From IMG/VR virus record IMGVR_UViG_3300020220_000321, positions 1-24,365 of that record: 24,365 bases of DNA. One strand, given 5' to 3'. The stretch is from a virus. A program made the position numbers and the translations under genes. How positions within the stretch are numbered: the first letter of the stretch is position 1; every line of letters starts with the position of its first letter. Shown piece by piece: positions 1-6,137 of the stretch. The notes beneath the pieces were generated by a model. That model made no database searches. It saw only the letters and a program-made list of their open reading frames with translations, and was not told where the DNA came from.

Positions 1-2
1 TG

Positions 3-47
3 AAGGCGTTGATTGACGATCTGCGGAGCTATGGCTTGCACGGATAA
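3..47 (+). CDS. 3' end of an unidentified gene (truncated by window edge)
   Basis: The reading frame that starts at base 3 is open from the window edge and ends at TAA (45-47), giving the last 14 residues KALIDDLRSYGLHG. The other two forward frames stop within the first 15 bases, so this is the only frame that can carry an upstream gene into the window. Nothing in these residues identifies the product. The following 63 nt hold only a ribosome binding site (aaggaaa) for the next gene. Confidence 0.5.
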   Translation, partial: KALIDDLRSYGLHG

Positions 48-110
48 CGACTGGCCACCAGTTGAGGGCAGCGCATTTCACCGCATGAAAGAGCCAAGGA
101 AACCCCACAC

Positions 111-287
111 ATGGAAATCCCAGCTAAAGCCCTGCAAAACGTTATGATCTTGGCCGCTCATGCCCTGAGCGGTAAGACCTACACCGCGGAGCCGGAACAG
201 ATGGCCGAGCTTTGGTCTGACGTTGCCGCGGTCAAAGCGCACCTGGCAGAAGCGCAGAAACCGGGCGAACCGGAGCAACCGGCGTGA
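111..287 (+). CDS. Small hypothetical phage protein, 58 aa
   Basis: The ORF begins with ATG after an aaggaaacc ribosome binding site and ends in TGA that overlaps the next GTG start by 4 nt (GTGA). The product (MEIPAKALQNVMILAAHALS...) is predominantly helical with a Pro/Glu-rich C-terminus (KPGEPEQPA). No cysteines or catalytic motif are visible and I do not recognise a family. The first half is moderately hydrophobic but lacks a clean membrane span. It sits at the head of a tightly coupled set of small lysis-type genes, so a role there is possible but only inferred from position. The coupling and codon use support it being real. Confidence 0.6.
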   Translation: MEIPAKALQNVMILAAHALSGKTYTAEPEQMAELWSDVAAVKAHLAEAQKPGEPEQPA

Positions 288-496
288 ATCGACCGAACGG
301 ATTCGACGCAAGCCCGCAAGCGCCTGTCCGCACGACGTGGGCAACGCTTGGGGCTTTCATCGGGTTTGCCTTCGGCGCAGGCGTATGGGCAACGTGGATG
401 AGTCTCAAAGTTGAATCGCTGGAAAACATCGTGACCGAAATGCGAGCCGATCTGCGGGACATTCGGCAACATTACAACGTCAGCAAATACCCATAA
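284..496 (+). CDS. Small single-span membrane protein with C-terminal helix, 70 aa
   Basis: GTG start overlaps the preceding stop by 4 nt. Residues about 17-40 (TTWATLGAFIGFAFGAGVWA) form one hydrophobic span, followed by a charged amphipathic helix (VESLENIVTEMRADLRDIRQ) that could form a coiled coil. One N-terminal membrane span plus a coiled-coil tail is the layout of inner-membrane spanins (Rz), and a small lipoprotein that could be an Rz1 partner lies 300 nt downstream. The protein is short for an i-spanin and the helix is brief, so spanin is only a hypothesis; a small accessory membrane protein beside the holin is the safer description. Confidence 0.65.
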   Translation: MNRPNGFDASPQAPVRTTWATLGAFIGFAFGAGVWATWMSLKVESLENIVTEMRADLRDIRQHYNVSKYP

Positions 497-509
497 CCCT
501 GGAGGCTTT

Positions 510-707
510 GTGAAGTCTTGGCGCACTACCATTTTTGGCGCTGGCGGGCTGACGTCCGTCATCGTCCCCGCAATCAACGCCCTGCTTGATGGCGACCCGG
601 CTACCGTCCCAAATTGGGAAGCCGTCGTGCCCGCTATCTTCATGGCGGTTGCGCTTTTCTTCGCGCGTGACAACGCGGTTAGCAGCGAAAGCGTCGGGGC
701 CAAGTGA
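510..707 (+). CDS. Holin-like small membrane protein, 65 aa
   Basis: GTG start nine bases downstream of a strong GGAGG ribosome binding site (501-505). The N-terminus (MKSWRTTIFGAGGLTSVIVP) is a hydrophobic stretch after a basic residue pair, and residues about 38-53 (AVVPAIFMAVALFFAR) form a second span; a short DGDP(A)T loop lies between. This fits a widespread family of roughly 60-70-aa phage membrane proteins encoded in lysis cassettes and often annotated as holin-like. Two spans with both ends in the cytoplasm would resemble class II holins, which permeabilise the inner membrane at the time of lysis. The stop (TGA 705-707) overlaps the next GTG. Holin function is inferred from topology and context, not shown. 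Confidence 0.7.
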   Translation: MKSWRTTIFGAGGLTSVIVPAINALLDGDPATVPNWEAVVPAIFMAVALFFARDNAVSSESVGAK

Positions 708-985
708 CCGGCGCGCTTGAGGCTATCGCATATGCGATTGCTAAAGGCGTTTTCAAGGCATGGCTTGAGCACCAGGCCGACATATCGGCCGCAGACATGG
801 AATCCCCCGATGCAACTGCGCGCGCTCGCGCTGCTCGCCTTCGTGCTGCTGTGTTGCGGCTGCATGACGCGAGCGGCAATCCCCGACCACTCGGTGCCAC
901 ATCGAGTAGCAACGGAGACAGCGGTCGAGGTATGGGTGCAGCGACCGGATCAACGGTGGGTAAGGACCAAGGTCCGCTTGCTTGA
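704..985 (+). CDS. Small helical lysis-cassette protein, 93 aa
   Basis: GTG start overlaps the holin-like stop (GTGA). Residues 1-55 (MTGALEAIAYAIAKGVFKAW...) are Ala/Arg-rich and helical, in keeping with short phage proteins found next to holins. From about residue 36 onward the DNA is also read in another frame by the lipoprotein gene at 810, and there this frame loses the usual third-position G/C preference and becomes Gly/Ser-rich (SSSNGDSGRGMGAATGS). The N-terminal half is therefore credible; the C-terminal half may be constrained mainly by the overlapping gene. No function can be assigned. Confidence 0.55.
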   Translation: MTGALEAIAYAIAKGVFKAWLEHQADISAADMESPDATARARAARLRAAVLRLHDASGNPRPLGATSSSNGDSGRGMGAATGSTVGKDQGPLA

Positions 986-1025
986 AGGCTGGTGGATAGC
1001 CGCGCCGCAAGTGGTCGAGCCATGA
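810..1025 (+). CDS. Small lipoprotein, candidate outer-membrane spanin (Rz1-like), 71 aa
   Basis: The ORF starts at ATG inside the 704 gene, in a different frame, and runs past its end. It opens with a lipoprotein signal: MQLR, then hydrophobic ALALLAFVLLC and a lipobox-like LCCGC with the modified Cys at residue 18. The mature part is short (about 53 aa) and contains a repeated V-rich strand pattern (VEVWVQRPDQRWVRTK) and the end GWWIAAPQVVEP. Third-position G/C is much higher in this frame than in the overlapped 704 frame, so this one is clearly coding. A short lipoprotein embedded in another lysis gene is the classic Rz/Rz1 arrangement, but a convincing Rz partner is lacking. The stop overlaps the next ATG (ATGA at 1022). 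Confidence 0.7.
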   Translation: MQLRALALLAFVLLCCGCMTRAAIPDHSVPHRVATETAVEVWVQRPDQRWVRTKVRLLEGWWIAAPQVVEP

Positions 1026-1474
1026 GCCGCAATGTCCGCCTAACGGAACAGCAGGCGCGCGAATGGCTGGCGCTGTGGGCGCATCACGGGTTCAATATCG
1101 CTGCCATCGCGCGCTCGCGTGGCGAATCGCGCAAGACGTGGTTTGACCGCATATCCGGCGCGCGGCGCTTGGTTCCTGACTCTGGTGTGGTGGTTACTGA
1201 CGTTCCGGATTCGCTGCGCTTCGATCGCACTACGGTGCAGTATGACGCACGCGGCAACGTCATTCAGGAATGGCGCCGGCTCAACAAAAGCGCGGCAGAC
1301 ATCGAGGCGCTCGCCGCCTCCTTGGGTGAAGCGCTTGCGCGCAAATGCCCAAGCTGCCACGCCCAAGCAAGCAGTGTAACGACAAGCGCACGCTTGTTTT
1401 CCCCGTCTATGATCCGCACTTCGGCAAGTACGCCTGGGAAAAGGAAACCGGCGAAGACTACGACACGGGCATAG
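1022..1474 (+). CDS. N-terminal HTH fragment of the broken metallophosphoesterase
   Basis: Coding quality is good from the ATGA-coupled ATG (MSRNVRLTEQQ...) to about residue 108 (EALARK), then becomes poor up to the TGA. The useful part holds a helix-turn-helix-like segment (FNIAAIARSRGESRKTWFDR) and the linker GNVIQEWRRL typical of phage HTH-phosphoesterase fusions. A GTG at 992 would extend the frame, but it lies inside the lipoprotein gene and lacks the coupling signal. If translated as is, the last 42 residues would be out-of-frame noise. Confidence 0.6.
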   Translation: MSRNVRLTEQQAREWLALWAHHGFNIAAIARSRGESRKTWFDRISGARRLVPDSGVVVTDVPDSLRFDRTTVQYDARGNVIQEWRRLNKSAADIEALAASLGEALARKCPSCHAQASSVTTSARLFSPSMIRTSASTPGKRKPAKTTTRA

Positions 1475-1890
1475 CGCGGCGCGTGCTGGTGCGAACCGCG
1501 CAGATTGCCATGCAGCGAAGCGGTCCAGTGCGCGAGGTTGTCTTGATCGCTGGCGGCGATTGGTACCACGCCGACACCAGAACCCCGCAGACCGAACGCA
1601 GCGGGCATGTCCTAGACGTAGACAGCCGGTCGGAGCGCGTGCGGGATGTCACCATACAAGCCTTGCACGAAGCTATCGCGGTCTTTTCCAGCATGGCCGA
1701 TCGCGTGCATGTCGTGTGCATTCCCGGCAATCATGACCACGAGTCTATGCACTGGACGGCGCGCATCTTGGAAGCCGTGTATAAAGGCCAGCCGCATATC
1801 ACCGTTGACCGCTCCCCGCGATCGCGTCGCTACCTGCGCCGCGGCAAGATGCCTGCTAGGCATCGATCACGGGCTAATGAAGATCAATGA
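1345..1890 (+). CDS. Central catalytic fragment of the broken metallophosphoesterase
   Basis: The frame opens at ATG 1345 (MPKLPRPSKQ) with no convincing ribosome binding site, and carries the first metal-binding motifs of a calcineurin-like phosphoesterase: DPH at residues 23-25, GGD near 70, and GNHDHE near 129. The characteristic phage stretch YAWEKETGEDYDTGIA follows the first motif. After about residue 167 (RRYLRRGKM) the frame turns into Arg/Ser-rich out-of-frame sequence and stops, losing the C-terminal histidines, so this piece alone should not form a complete metal site. Confidence 0.6.
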   Translation: MPKLPRPSKQCNDKRTLVFPVYDPHFGKYAWEKETGEDYDTGIARRVLVRTAQIAMQRSGPVREVVLIAGGDWYHADTRTPQTERSGHVLDVDSRSERVRDVTIQALHEAIAVFSSMADRVHVVCIPGNHDHESMHWTARILEAVYKGQPHITVDRSPRSRRYLRRGKMPARHRSRANEDQ

Positions 1891-2164
1891 ATACCTCACT
1901 TTGATGCCCTGCGAGGCGCACGCCGATTGGTCGGCAACCACGGAACGCCTTTGGCTGCTTGGCCACATCCACTCACAGAAGGTCATTCAGAAACACGGCG
2001 TAACGGTTGAGCACCTGGAAAGCATCAGCGCAACCGATGCCTGGCATGCGGAATCCGGTTACGTCGGCAACCCGCGCAGGACGGTTACATTCCTAATAGA
2101 TGACAGCTACGGGCTAGTCTCGCGCAGCTACATCACGGTGCAGGAGGCCATGCAAGATGCCTAA
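1877..2164 (+). CDS. C-terminal fragment of the broken metallophosphoesterase
   Basis: The same frame as the HTH fragment is open again from before 1850 (CLLGIDHGLMK) and continues MKINEYLTLMPCEAHADW..., including the GHIH motif that supplies the last metal ligands. The first internal ATG is 1877 but has no ribosome binding site, so independent translation is doubtful. The end (ITVQEAMQDA) overlaps the start of the next gene by 8 nt and contains that gene's AGGAGG site. Confidence 0.5.
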   Translation: MKINEYLTLMPCEAHADWSATTERLWLLGHIHSQKVIQKHGVTVEHLESISATDAWHAESGYVGNPRRTVTFLIDDSYGLVSRSYITVQEAMQDA

Positions 2165-2414
2165 CCTCAAGCCCGTTTTGGTGTGCTGGATTGATGCCGT
2201 GAGCGCAAACCACATGGATTGGGAAGAAGCCGACGCCGAACCGCTGGCGGCGTGTACGGTGAAGTCCATTGGCTTTCTGCGCAGCCGAACGCCGGCCGGC
2301 ATTGAACTTGTCATGTCGCACGGCGGCGAGCAAATCTGCGGGCGCTGGTTTATCCCCGCGTGCTGCATCGTGTCCGTTGCCGACCTGACAACTGAGCCGC
2401 AGTTAGCGGGATAG
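2157..2414 (+). CDS. Hypothetical phage protein, 85 aa
   Basis: ATG follows an AGGAGG ribosome binding site at about 2142 and overlaps the preceding gene by 8 nt. The product is a compact alpha/beta protein (MPNLKPVLVCWIDAVSANHM...) with strands around VLVCWIDA, VKSIGFLRS and IELVMSHG and a C-terminal CGRWFIPACCIVSVADL. Its pattern, a W-D substrate-like start followed by TVKSIGFL and FIPACCI, matches a group of small uncharacterised phage proteins that sit next to structural genes. No catalytic residues are evident. A 40-nt spacer with AAAGGA separates it from the next gene. Confidence 0.65.
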   Translation: MPNLKPVLVCWIDAVSANHMDWEEADAEPLAACTVKSIGFLRSRTPAGIELVMSHGGEQICGRWFIPACCIVSVADLTTEPQLAG

Positions 2415-2454
2415 GCGCGCCGTCCATCATGGCATCAGCAAAGGACCACTAGCC

Positions 2455-2868
2455 ATGAGTTTGGACAACGACGCCGAAGCCGACACCCTAGACATGATCC
2501 TGCGCGGGGTTGACCCGTCGTGGCGTGCCGGTGCAACCGCCTACTTGGCGCTTGTGTCGCTGGCATCGCCGGACGAGGCCGACCCGCTCGCCACCGAGTT
2601 GACCTATACCGGCTATGCGCGCGTAGCCCTAACGAAGTCGAGCGCGTGGACGACTGGCGGTAGTTCCCGCACCAACACCGGCTTGATCCAATTTGGCAAG
2701 CGCACGGACGGCGGCGCCACGCAGTACGCCCGCGCCGCTGTCATCGTCGACACGGCGAGCGGCCCGGTAAACATGGCAGTGATCGCCACGATTGGCGACG
2801 AACTCCCCGTGTCGTTGAACATCCGCCCGCAATTCGACATCGGCACCGTGACCGTCACCGCGGAGTAA
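2455..2868 (+). CDS. Small virion protein, phage tail-fibre-like family, 137 aa
   Basis: ATG is preceded by AAAGGACC. The layout matches short phage proteins usually annotated as tail fibre protein: an N-terminal helix (SLDNDAEADTLDMILRG), then a YLALVSLA strand with an acidic acylated-looking turn (SPDEADPLATEL), TGYARVALT, a Ser/Thr-rich loop, IQFGKRTDGGATQ, and beta strands to the end (TVTVTAE). In relatives the corresponding strand reads like YVALFT followed by a GGYARQ-type segment. The protein is likely beta-rich and part of the virion; whether it lies at the head, neck or tail cannot be decided. Two bases separate it from the next gene. Confidence 0.65.
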   Translation: MSLDNDAEADTLDMILRGVDPSWRAGATAYLALVSLASPDEADPLATELTYTGYARVALTKSSAWTTGGSSRTNTGLIQFGKRTDGGATQYARAAVIVDTASGPVNMAVIATIGDELPVSLNIRPQFDIGTVTVTAE

Positions 2869-2870
2869 CG

Positions 2871-3728
2871 ATGATTGCGAACCGCTTTGACGCGCGCGAC
2901 GCCGTGCTAGAGGGGCGGACGTGGGTTGGGTTCGTCCGCCGTGCTGGTCCCGCAATGACGGCATCCCGGTGGGCGGACCTATCGTACAGCGCGGGCATTC
3001 CCGTGGCGAACTACTACGCGAGCGCTCCGCTTGTGGGCGCAACGTTGGCGGCACGCGATGGCATCGACATAGGCCCGGCGCCGGCTACCGGGCTAACGAA
3101 GTACATCAAGGGCGTGACGCTCATTCCGCCAACGGCAACGGGGCGCCTCACGTTCTGGCTGCATGACATCTGCCTCTACTACCCGTTTGTTGACGGCGAC
3201 GGCGGCTACCAAGACATGATCCAATCGGCCCCTGTCACCCGCTACAATGGCGGCGTTGGATGCCGGATCATGGTCGTTTCGCAAGGCGTTGGAACCAGCG
3301 CGGTTGGCGTGCGGGTCACGTACACCAACAGCGACGGCGTGGCGGGCCGCCAAGTAACGGCGACGCTGAGCCTGGACGCGGCAGCCGGGACGCTGTGCTC
3401 ATCTGCTCCGGTTGCTGTCGCCACGTCGCTCCCATGTGGCCCATACCTGCCGTGGTTCGGCGATGACAAAGGCGTGCGCTCCATCGAAAGCGTCGAGCCC
3501 CTTACGCCAGGCGGCGGCATTCAAGCGTTTGTAATATGCCATCCGCTCGGCGCACCCTTCGGCATGCATGAAGGAACCGCGGCGCCGCTTGAAATTGATT
3601 TCACGGCGGAACAAAGCATGGCACTGCCGGACATCAGCGCGGACTCGTACATCCATTTCATCGCTATGGGCACCACGACGGCGTCGCCGTCCCCGCTCAC
3701 TGGCTACGTAGAAACCGTTTGGGGGTAA
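2871..3728 (+). CDS. Virion-type protein, upstream copy of a tandem paralogous pair, 285 aa
   Basis: ATG starts 2 nt after the previous stop. The protein is beta-rich, without signal peptide or membrane span, and shares an ordered set of motifs with the next gene: GIPVANYYASAPLVGATL, DICLYYPFVD, RYNGGVGCRIMVVSQ, CGPYLPWFGDDKGVRSIESV, an AFVICHPLGAPFGM strand, and a short C-terminus ending ETVWG. I recognise this general type from siphophage structural clusters but know no defined function; a capsid decoration, tail or neck component are all possible. It contains several Cys (in GVGCR, TLCSS, PCGPY and VICHP), more than its neighbour. Assignment as structural rests on context and composition. 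Confidence 0.65.
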   Translation: MIANRFDARDAVLEGRTWVGFVRRAGPAMTASRWADLSYSAGIPVANYYASAPLVGATLAARDGIDIGPAPATGLTKYIKGVTLIPPTATGRLTFWLHDICLYYPFVDGDGGYQDMIQSAPVTRYNGGVGCRIMVVSQGVGTSAVGVRVTYTNSDGVAGRQVTATLSLDAAAGTLCSSAPVAVATSLPCGPYLPWFGDDKGVRSIESVEPLTPGGGIQAFVICHPLGAPFGMHEGTAAPLEIDFTAEQSMALPDISADSYIHFIAMGTTTASPSPLTGYVETVWG

Positions 3729-3731
3729 CTC

Positions 3732-4637
3732 ATGTCTTACACTTCGCTTGATGACATCGCGGCAGAACTCGCCGCCGGCAAACTATTCTCGACGCCCTGG
3801 TTCAAGCTGTCGGGTGCGGCGGCGCACGTCGCGGGCAACGCCTACGACCTGTCGCTAACTACCGGCGTCCCGGCGGCGAACACCTACACCGGCACGGCGC
3901 TTGCCGCGCAAGTCCCAACCGAAACGACCGGGTGGGGCATATATCACGGTGGCAACGTGTCGGCGGACGTGAAGCACATCCTCAACTCGTTAGCGGTCGC
4001 GGTCGGCACGAACTCCGCGCCCGGCGTGCTGATCCTGGTCGACATTGCGCTCTATTACCCTGGCGTTGACCTCCGGAGCACATCGCTGCAATCGCTGACC
4101 AACGGCACCACGTTGACGCGCCACACCAGCGGCGTGGGCTTGCGTCCCTTCATCGTGTGCACGACGCAAAGCGGCGGCACGCCGGCATCCACTCCGGTTG
4201 TGAGCGGGTTCAACTACCGCAACCAGAGCGATGTGGACGCGGCACTGTCCGGCGTTGGCACTATCAACTTCACCGCGGGCGCCGCGGGCATTCCGCCGGT
4301 TTCCAAGATCGTCCACTGTGCGCCGGCCGCCAACCATCACGGTCCGTTCCTGCCGCTCAACGCGGGCGACACCGGTATCAAGCGCGTCAACTCCTTTCAG
4401 CTTTCGACCGCCTACACCGGATCGACCACCACCACCGGGTGCATTGTGTTGGCCAAGGTGCTGACGATGATCCCGCTGATGGCGGTCGGCACGCCGTCCG
4501 AGCGTTCGTTTTTTGCCCCGACCCCGATCCTGCCGCCGATCCCGGACGGCGCGTGCTTGTCGTGGCTGTATTTTGCGGGTGCAGCGACCGCGGCAAACTC
4601 CGTGTTCATGGGCAACCTAGACTTCGGCTGGGGCTGA
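3732..4637 (+). CDS. Virion-type protein, downstream copy of a tandem paralogous pair, 301 aa
   Basis: ATG three bases after the previous stop, with GGGGGTAA upstream serving as ribosome binding site. It begins with a helix (YTSLDDIAAELAAGKLFSTP), then AAAHVAGNAYDLSLTTGVPA, GWGIYHGGNVSADVKHIL, DIALYYPGVDL, TRHTSGVGLRPFIVCT, HGPFLPLNAGDTGIKRVNS, VLAKVLTMIPLM, and ends PDGACLSWLYFAGAATAANS...LDFGWG. These align in order with the upstream gene, although identity by eye is modest, so the duplication is old. Beta-rich, no membrane span. The copy with the helical N-terminus and full motif set looks like the standard family member; the upstream gene is the more divergent. Function unknown, virion role inferred. 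Confidence 0.65.
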   Translation: MSYTSLDDIAAELAAGKLFSTPWFKLSGAAAHVAGNAYDLSLTTGVPAANTYTGTALAAQVPTETTGWGIYHGGNVSADVKHILNSLAVAVGTNSAPGVLILVDIALYYPGVDLRSTSLQSLTNGTTLTRHTSGVGLRPFIVCTTQSGGTPASTPVVSGFNYRNQSDVDAALSGVGTINFTAGAAGIPPVSKIVHCAPAANHHGPFLPLNAGDTGIKRVNSFQLSTAYTGSTTTTGCIVLAKVLTMIPLMAVGTPSERSFFAPTPILPPIPDGACLSWLYFAGAATAANSVFMGNLDFGWG

Positions 4638-4638
4638 C

Positions 4639-5406
4639 ATGTTGCGGCCCAATCGTCACCGCGACAGCATGACAGGATGCCGCCCTGGCGGCGCCTTCAT
4701 GGCACCCAACGCCGCGCACACATGGGCCGCCGTGACCATGCGCGCAAACGGATTCGGGCGCACCGCGTCCGCGCCGGTCGGCTACGCGGCGCCACAGCGC
4801 GGCGGCGTTTGCCCTGCTGTGACCGCTGGCGCAATGGCGACCTACCGCCACACCACAATCACAGTCGCCGGGTCAGCGGTTGGCGAACTGGGGCGTGACG
4901 GGACGGCCACCTGCACCATCACCATCGACGCCGCCAGCATCGGTGAGCTGATCGCAAGCGGCGCGGCGTTGTCGAACATCACCATCAACGGAGTTGGCGA
5001 CCTGGTCGGCACGTTGTCGGGCGATGCGTCCGGCACGGTGACAATTGGCGCCGTTGCCAACGTCGACGCCCTGGCATTGCCCAATGCAACCGCGGCAATC
5101 GTGATCACGGGAACCGCGCAACCCATCGGATTGGGTCACATGACGGCGACCACGGAAGACCTTGGCGAACTGACGCCGGAATCAATCGCCGCCGCCGTGC
5201 TTGCCGCCACAGCGGAAAGCGGACCGGATGGTAGTTTTTCGACAGCGGAGATGTTGCGAATCATCGCTGCGGCTGTTGCCGGTCTGCTGAGCGGCGGACC
5301 TGGATCGCCAAACATCAAGGCACTGACCGACGCCACCAAGACCCGCATCAACGGTACCGCCGACAGCAGCGGCAACCGCACGGCGGCAACCTACGACGCG
5401 ACCTGA
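4639..5406 (+). CDS. Phage structural protein with conserved tail/neck-type C-terminus, 255 aa
   Basis: The frame opens at ATG 4639, one base after the previous stop; internal ATGs at 4669 and 4699 are alternatives, and the first residues (MLRPNRHRDSMTG) look less conserved than what follows. The middle is low-complexity beta sequence rich in Gly, Ala and Thr with a recurring pattern (ITIDAASIGELIASGAAL, ITINGVGDLVGTLSG, VTIGAVANVDAL). The C-terminus has a helical segment (TAEMLRIIAAAVAGLLSG) and ends TRINGTADSSGNRTAATYDA, a signature ending of many phage tail or neck proteins that read like VDSNGNRTAVTYD. No enzymatic motif. Likely a virion appendage or neck component. Confidence 0.65.
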   Translation: MLRPNRHRDSMTGCRPGGAFMAPNAAHTWAAVTMRANGFGRTASAPVGYAAPQRGGVCPAVTAGAMATYRHTTITVAGSAVGELGRDGTATCTITIDAASIGELIASGAALSNITINGVGDLVGTLSGDASGTVTIGAVANVDALALPNATAAIVITGTAQPIGLGHMTATTEDLGELTPESIAAAVLAATAESGPDGSFSTAEMLRIIAAAVAGLLSGGPGSPNIKALTDATKTRINGTADSSGNRTAATYDAT

Positions 5407-5409
5407 TCC

Positions 5410-5799
5410 ATGTGGAATGCCGCTAATTGGTTCCGGTCTAATTGGTTCCGGTCTAATTGGTGGGGCGGTTCCAGCAGCGGCGGCACGGGTACGAGTGTCA
5501 AAAAGCGATACCGGCTAACGGCCGAACGCCGGCGCATGGTGTTTGCCGAAGCCGGCCGCGCGCTGGCGCTGGCCGGCGTTCGCTCCGTGTCGCTTGAGTC
5601 GCTGCGCCCCGCAGTCACAATGCCCAAGCGCGCGGTTGCCGCGGAATCGCTGCGCGGCGTGTCGCTTGAGTTACAGCGCGAGGCCTTGCCGTGCGCGCTC
5701 CGCTCGGTCGGCGCGTCTGCCGATCGCACCGCAAGCCATGAGTGGCGCCCGCGCATCGCTTCGCTTGATTCATCCCGCACCCTAACGGTGGAGGACTAA
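5410..5799 (+). CDS. Small virion-cluster protein with N-terminal NWFRS repeats, 129 aa
   Basis: ATG three bases after the preceding stop. The N-terminus repeats a five-residue unit (NWFRSNWFRSNWWGG), encoded by a 15-bp tandem repeat, then a Gly/Ser linker and a basic region (VKKRYRLTAERRRMVFAEAG). The rest consists of two loosely similar segments (AGVRSVSLESLRPAV and ESLRGVSLELQREAL). Phage genomes often carry a gene at this place whose product begins with Trp/Phe-rich repeats like this, with unknown role in the neck or appendages. The stop overlaps the next ATG by one base (TAATG). Confidence 0.6.
   Translation: MWNAANWFRSNWFRSNWWGGSSSGGTGTSVKKRYRLTAERRRMVFAEAGRALALAGVRSVSLESLRPAVTMPKRAVAAESLRGVSLELQREALPCALRSVGASADRTASHEWRPRIASLDSSRTLTVED
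5424..5460 (+). repeat. 15-bp tandem direct repeat, about 2.5 copies
   Basis: The unit taattggttccggtc occurs twice without mismatch (5424-5438 and 5439-5453) and is followed by a partial third copy (taattgg). It lies in frame inside the N-terminus of the 5410 gene and encodes NWFRS twice plus NW. Gain or loss of a unit would keep the frame and change the number of aromatic repeats. Confidence 0.9.
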
Positions 5800-6137
5800 T
5801 GGCCGTTCCCTTGATCCGCAGCGGCTACGATGTCGCGGTTGCGCTGCGCGTTCGCGTCGATGGCGCCAACGAAGACTTGAGCGCCGCGACCATCAAGGCA
5901 TCGCTGGTGAATGCCGCGAAGACCAGCGAGCTAATCGCAGACACCGCGCAATCGGCTGCGGCTGCGGGCGCGGCATGGGGCTCTGGCCTTGTCGTGGTCG
6001 AATTTAGCGCCGCGCAGACCACCGGGCTGTCGCCCGCGGACGTCGCCTACATTGAGCTAGCAATCACGCTAAGCGGCAAGCGCCTGCCGGTTGAGCACGT
6101 ACCCGTCAAGGTCGAAACTGGCTGGACGGTGACCTAA
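5799..6137 (+). CDS. Small beta-rich phage protein, 112 aa
   Basis: TAATG overlap with both neighbours and a GGAGG site at 5790. The sequence has a beta-sandwich feel: GYDVAVALRVRVDGANEDLSA, then TIKASLVN, a helical Ala-rich stretch (SELIADTAQSAAAAGAAW), GLVVVEFSAAQTTGL, YIELAITLSGKRLPVEHVPVKVETGW. This is the pattern of short immunoglobulin-like baseplate or tail accessory proteins that read XXYDVTLRLRXXXG...TASLV...VQVTRG. A virion appendage role is plausible. No metal-binding or catalytic motif is visible. Confidence 0.6.
   Translation: MAVPLIRSGYDVAVALRVRVDGANEDLSAATIKASLVNAAKTSELIADTAQSAAAAGAAWGSGLVVVEFSAAQTTGLSPADVAYIELAITLSGKRLPVEHVPVKVETGWTVT

Larger units (their letters stand above)
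1022..2164 (+). pseudogene. HTH/metallophosphoesterase, broken by two opposite frameshifts
   Basis: Three overlapping reading frames together give one recognisable phage protein of about 380 aa. An N-terminal HTH-like region (TEQQAREWLALWAHHGFNIA) is followed by GNVIQEWRRL and then a calcineurin-like phosphoesterase domain with its metal-binding motifs in order: DPH, GGD, GNHDHE, DHG and GHIH. Reading from the HTH frame into the phosphatase frame needs a -1 step near 1340-1347 (CGC AAA TGC to ATG CCC). Returning to the first frame needs a +1 step near 1852 (AAG ATG C CTG CTA GGC). After correction all residues fit a continuous protein. Neither site resembles a known slippery sequence, so decay or sequencing indels are more likely than recoding. 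The start at 1022 is coupled to the previous gene by ATGA. Confidence 0.75.

Noticed and set aside
85-147. Short ORF starting at ATG 85
   Set aside because: Only 20 codons, overlapping the better supported start at 111, which has the ribosome binding site.
179-865. Long antisense ORF of 228 aa over the lysis cluster
   Set aside because: It mirrors several coupled + strand genes with ribosome binding sites, has no start signal of its own and shows composition of an out-of-frame translation.
1335-1350. Possible slippery site for a programmed shift in the metallophosphoesterase
   Set aside because: The codons GCG CGC AAA TGC do not fit X XXY YYZ, and no stable stem is evident downstream.
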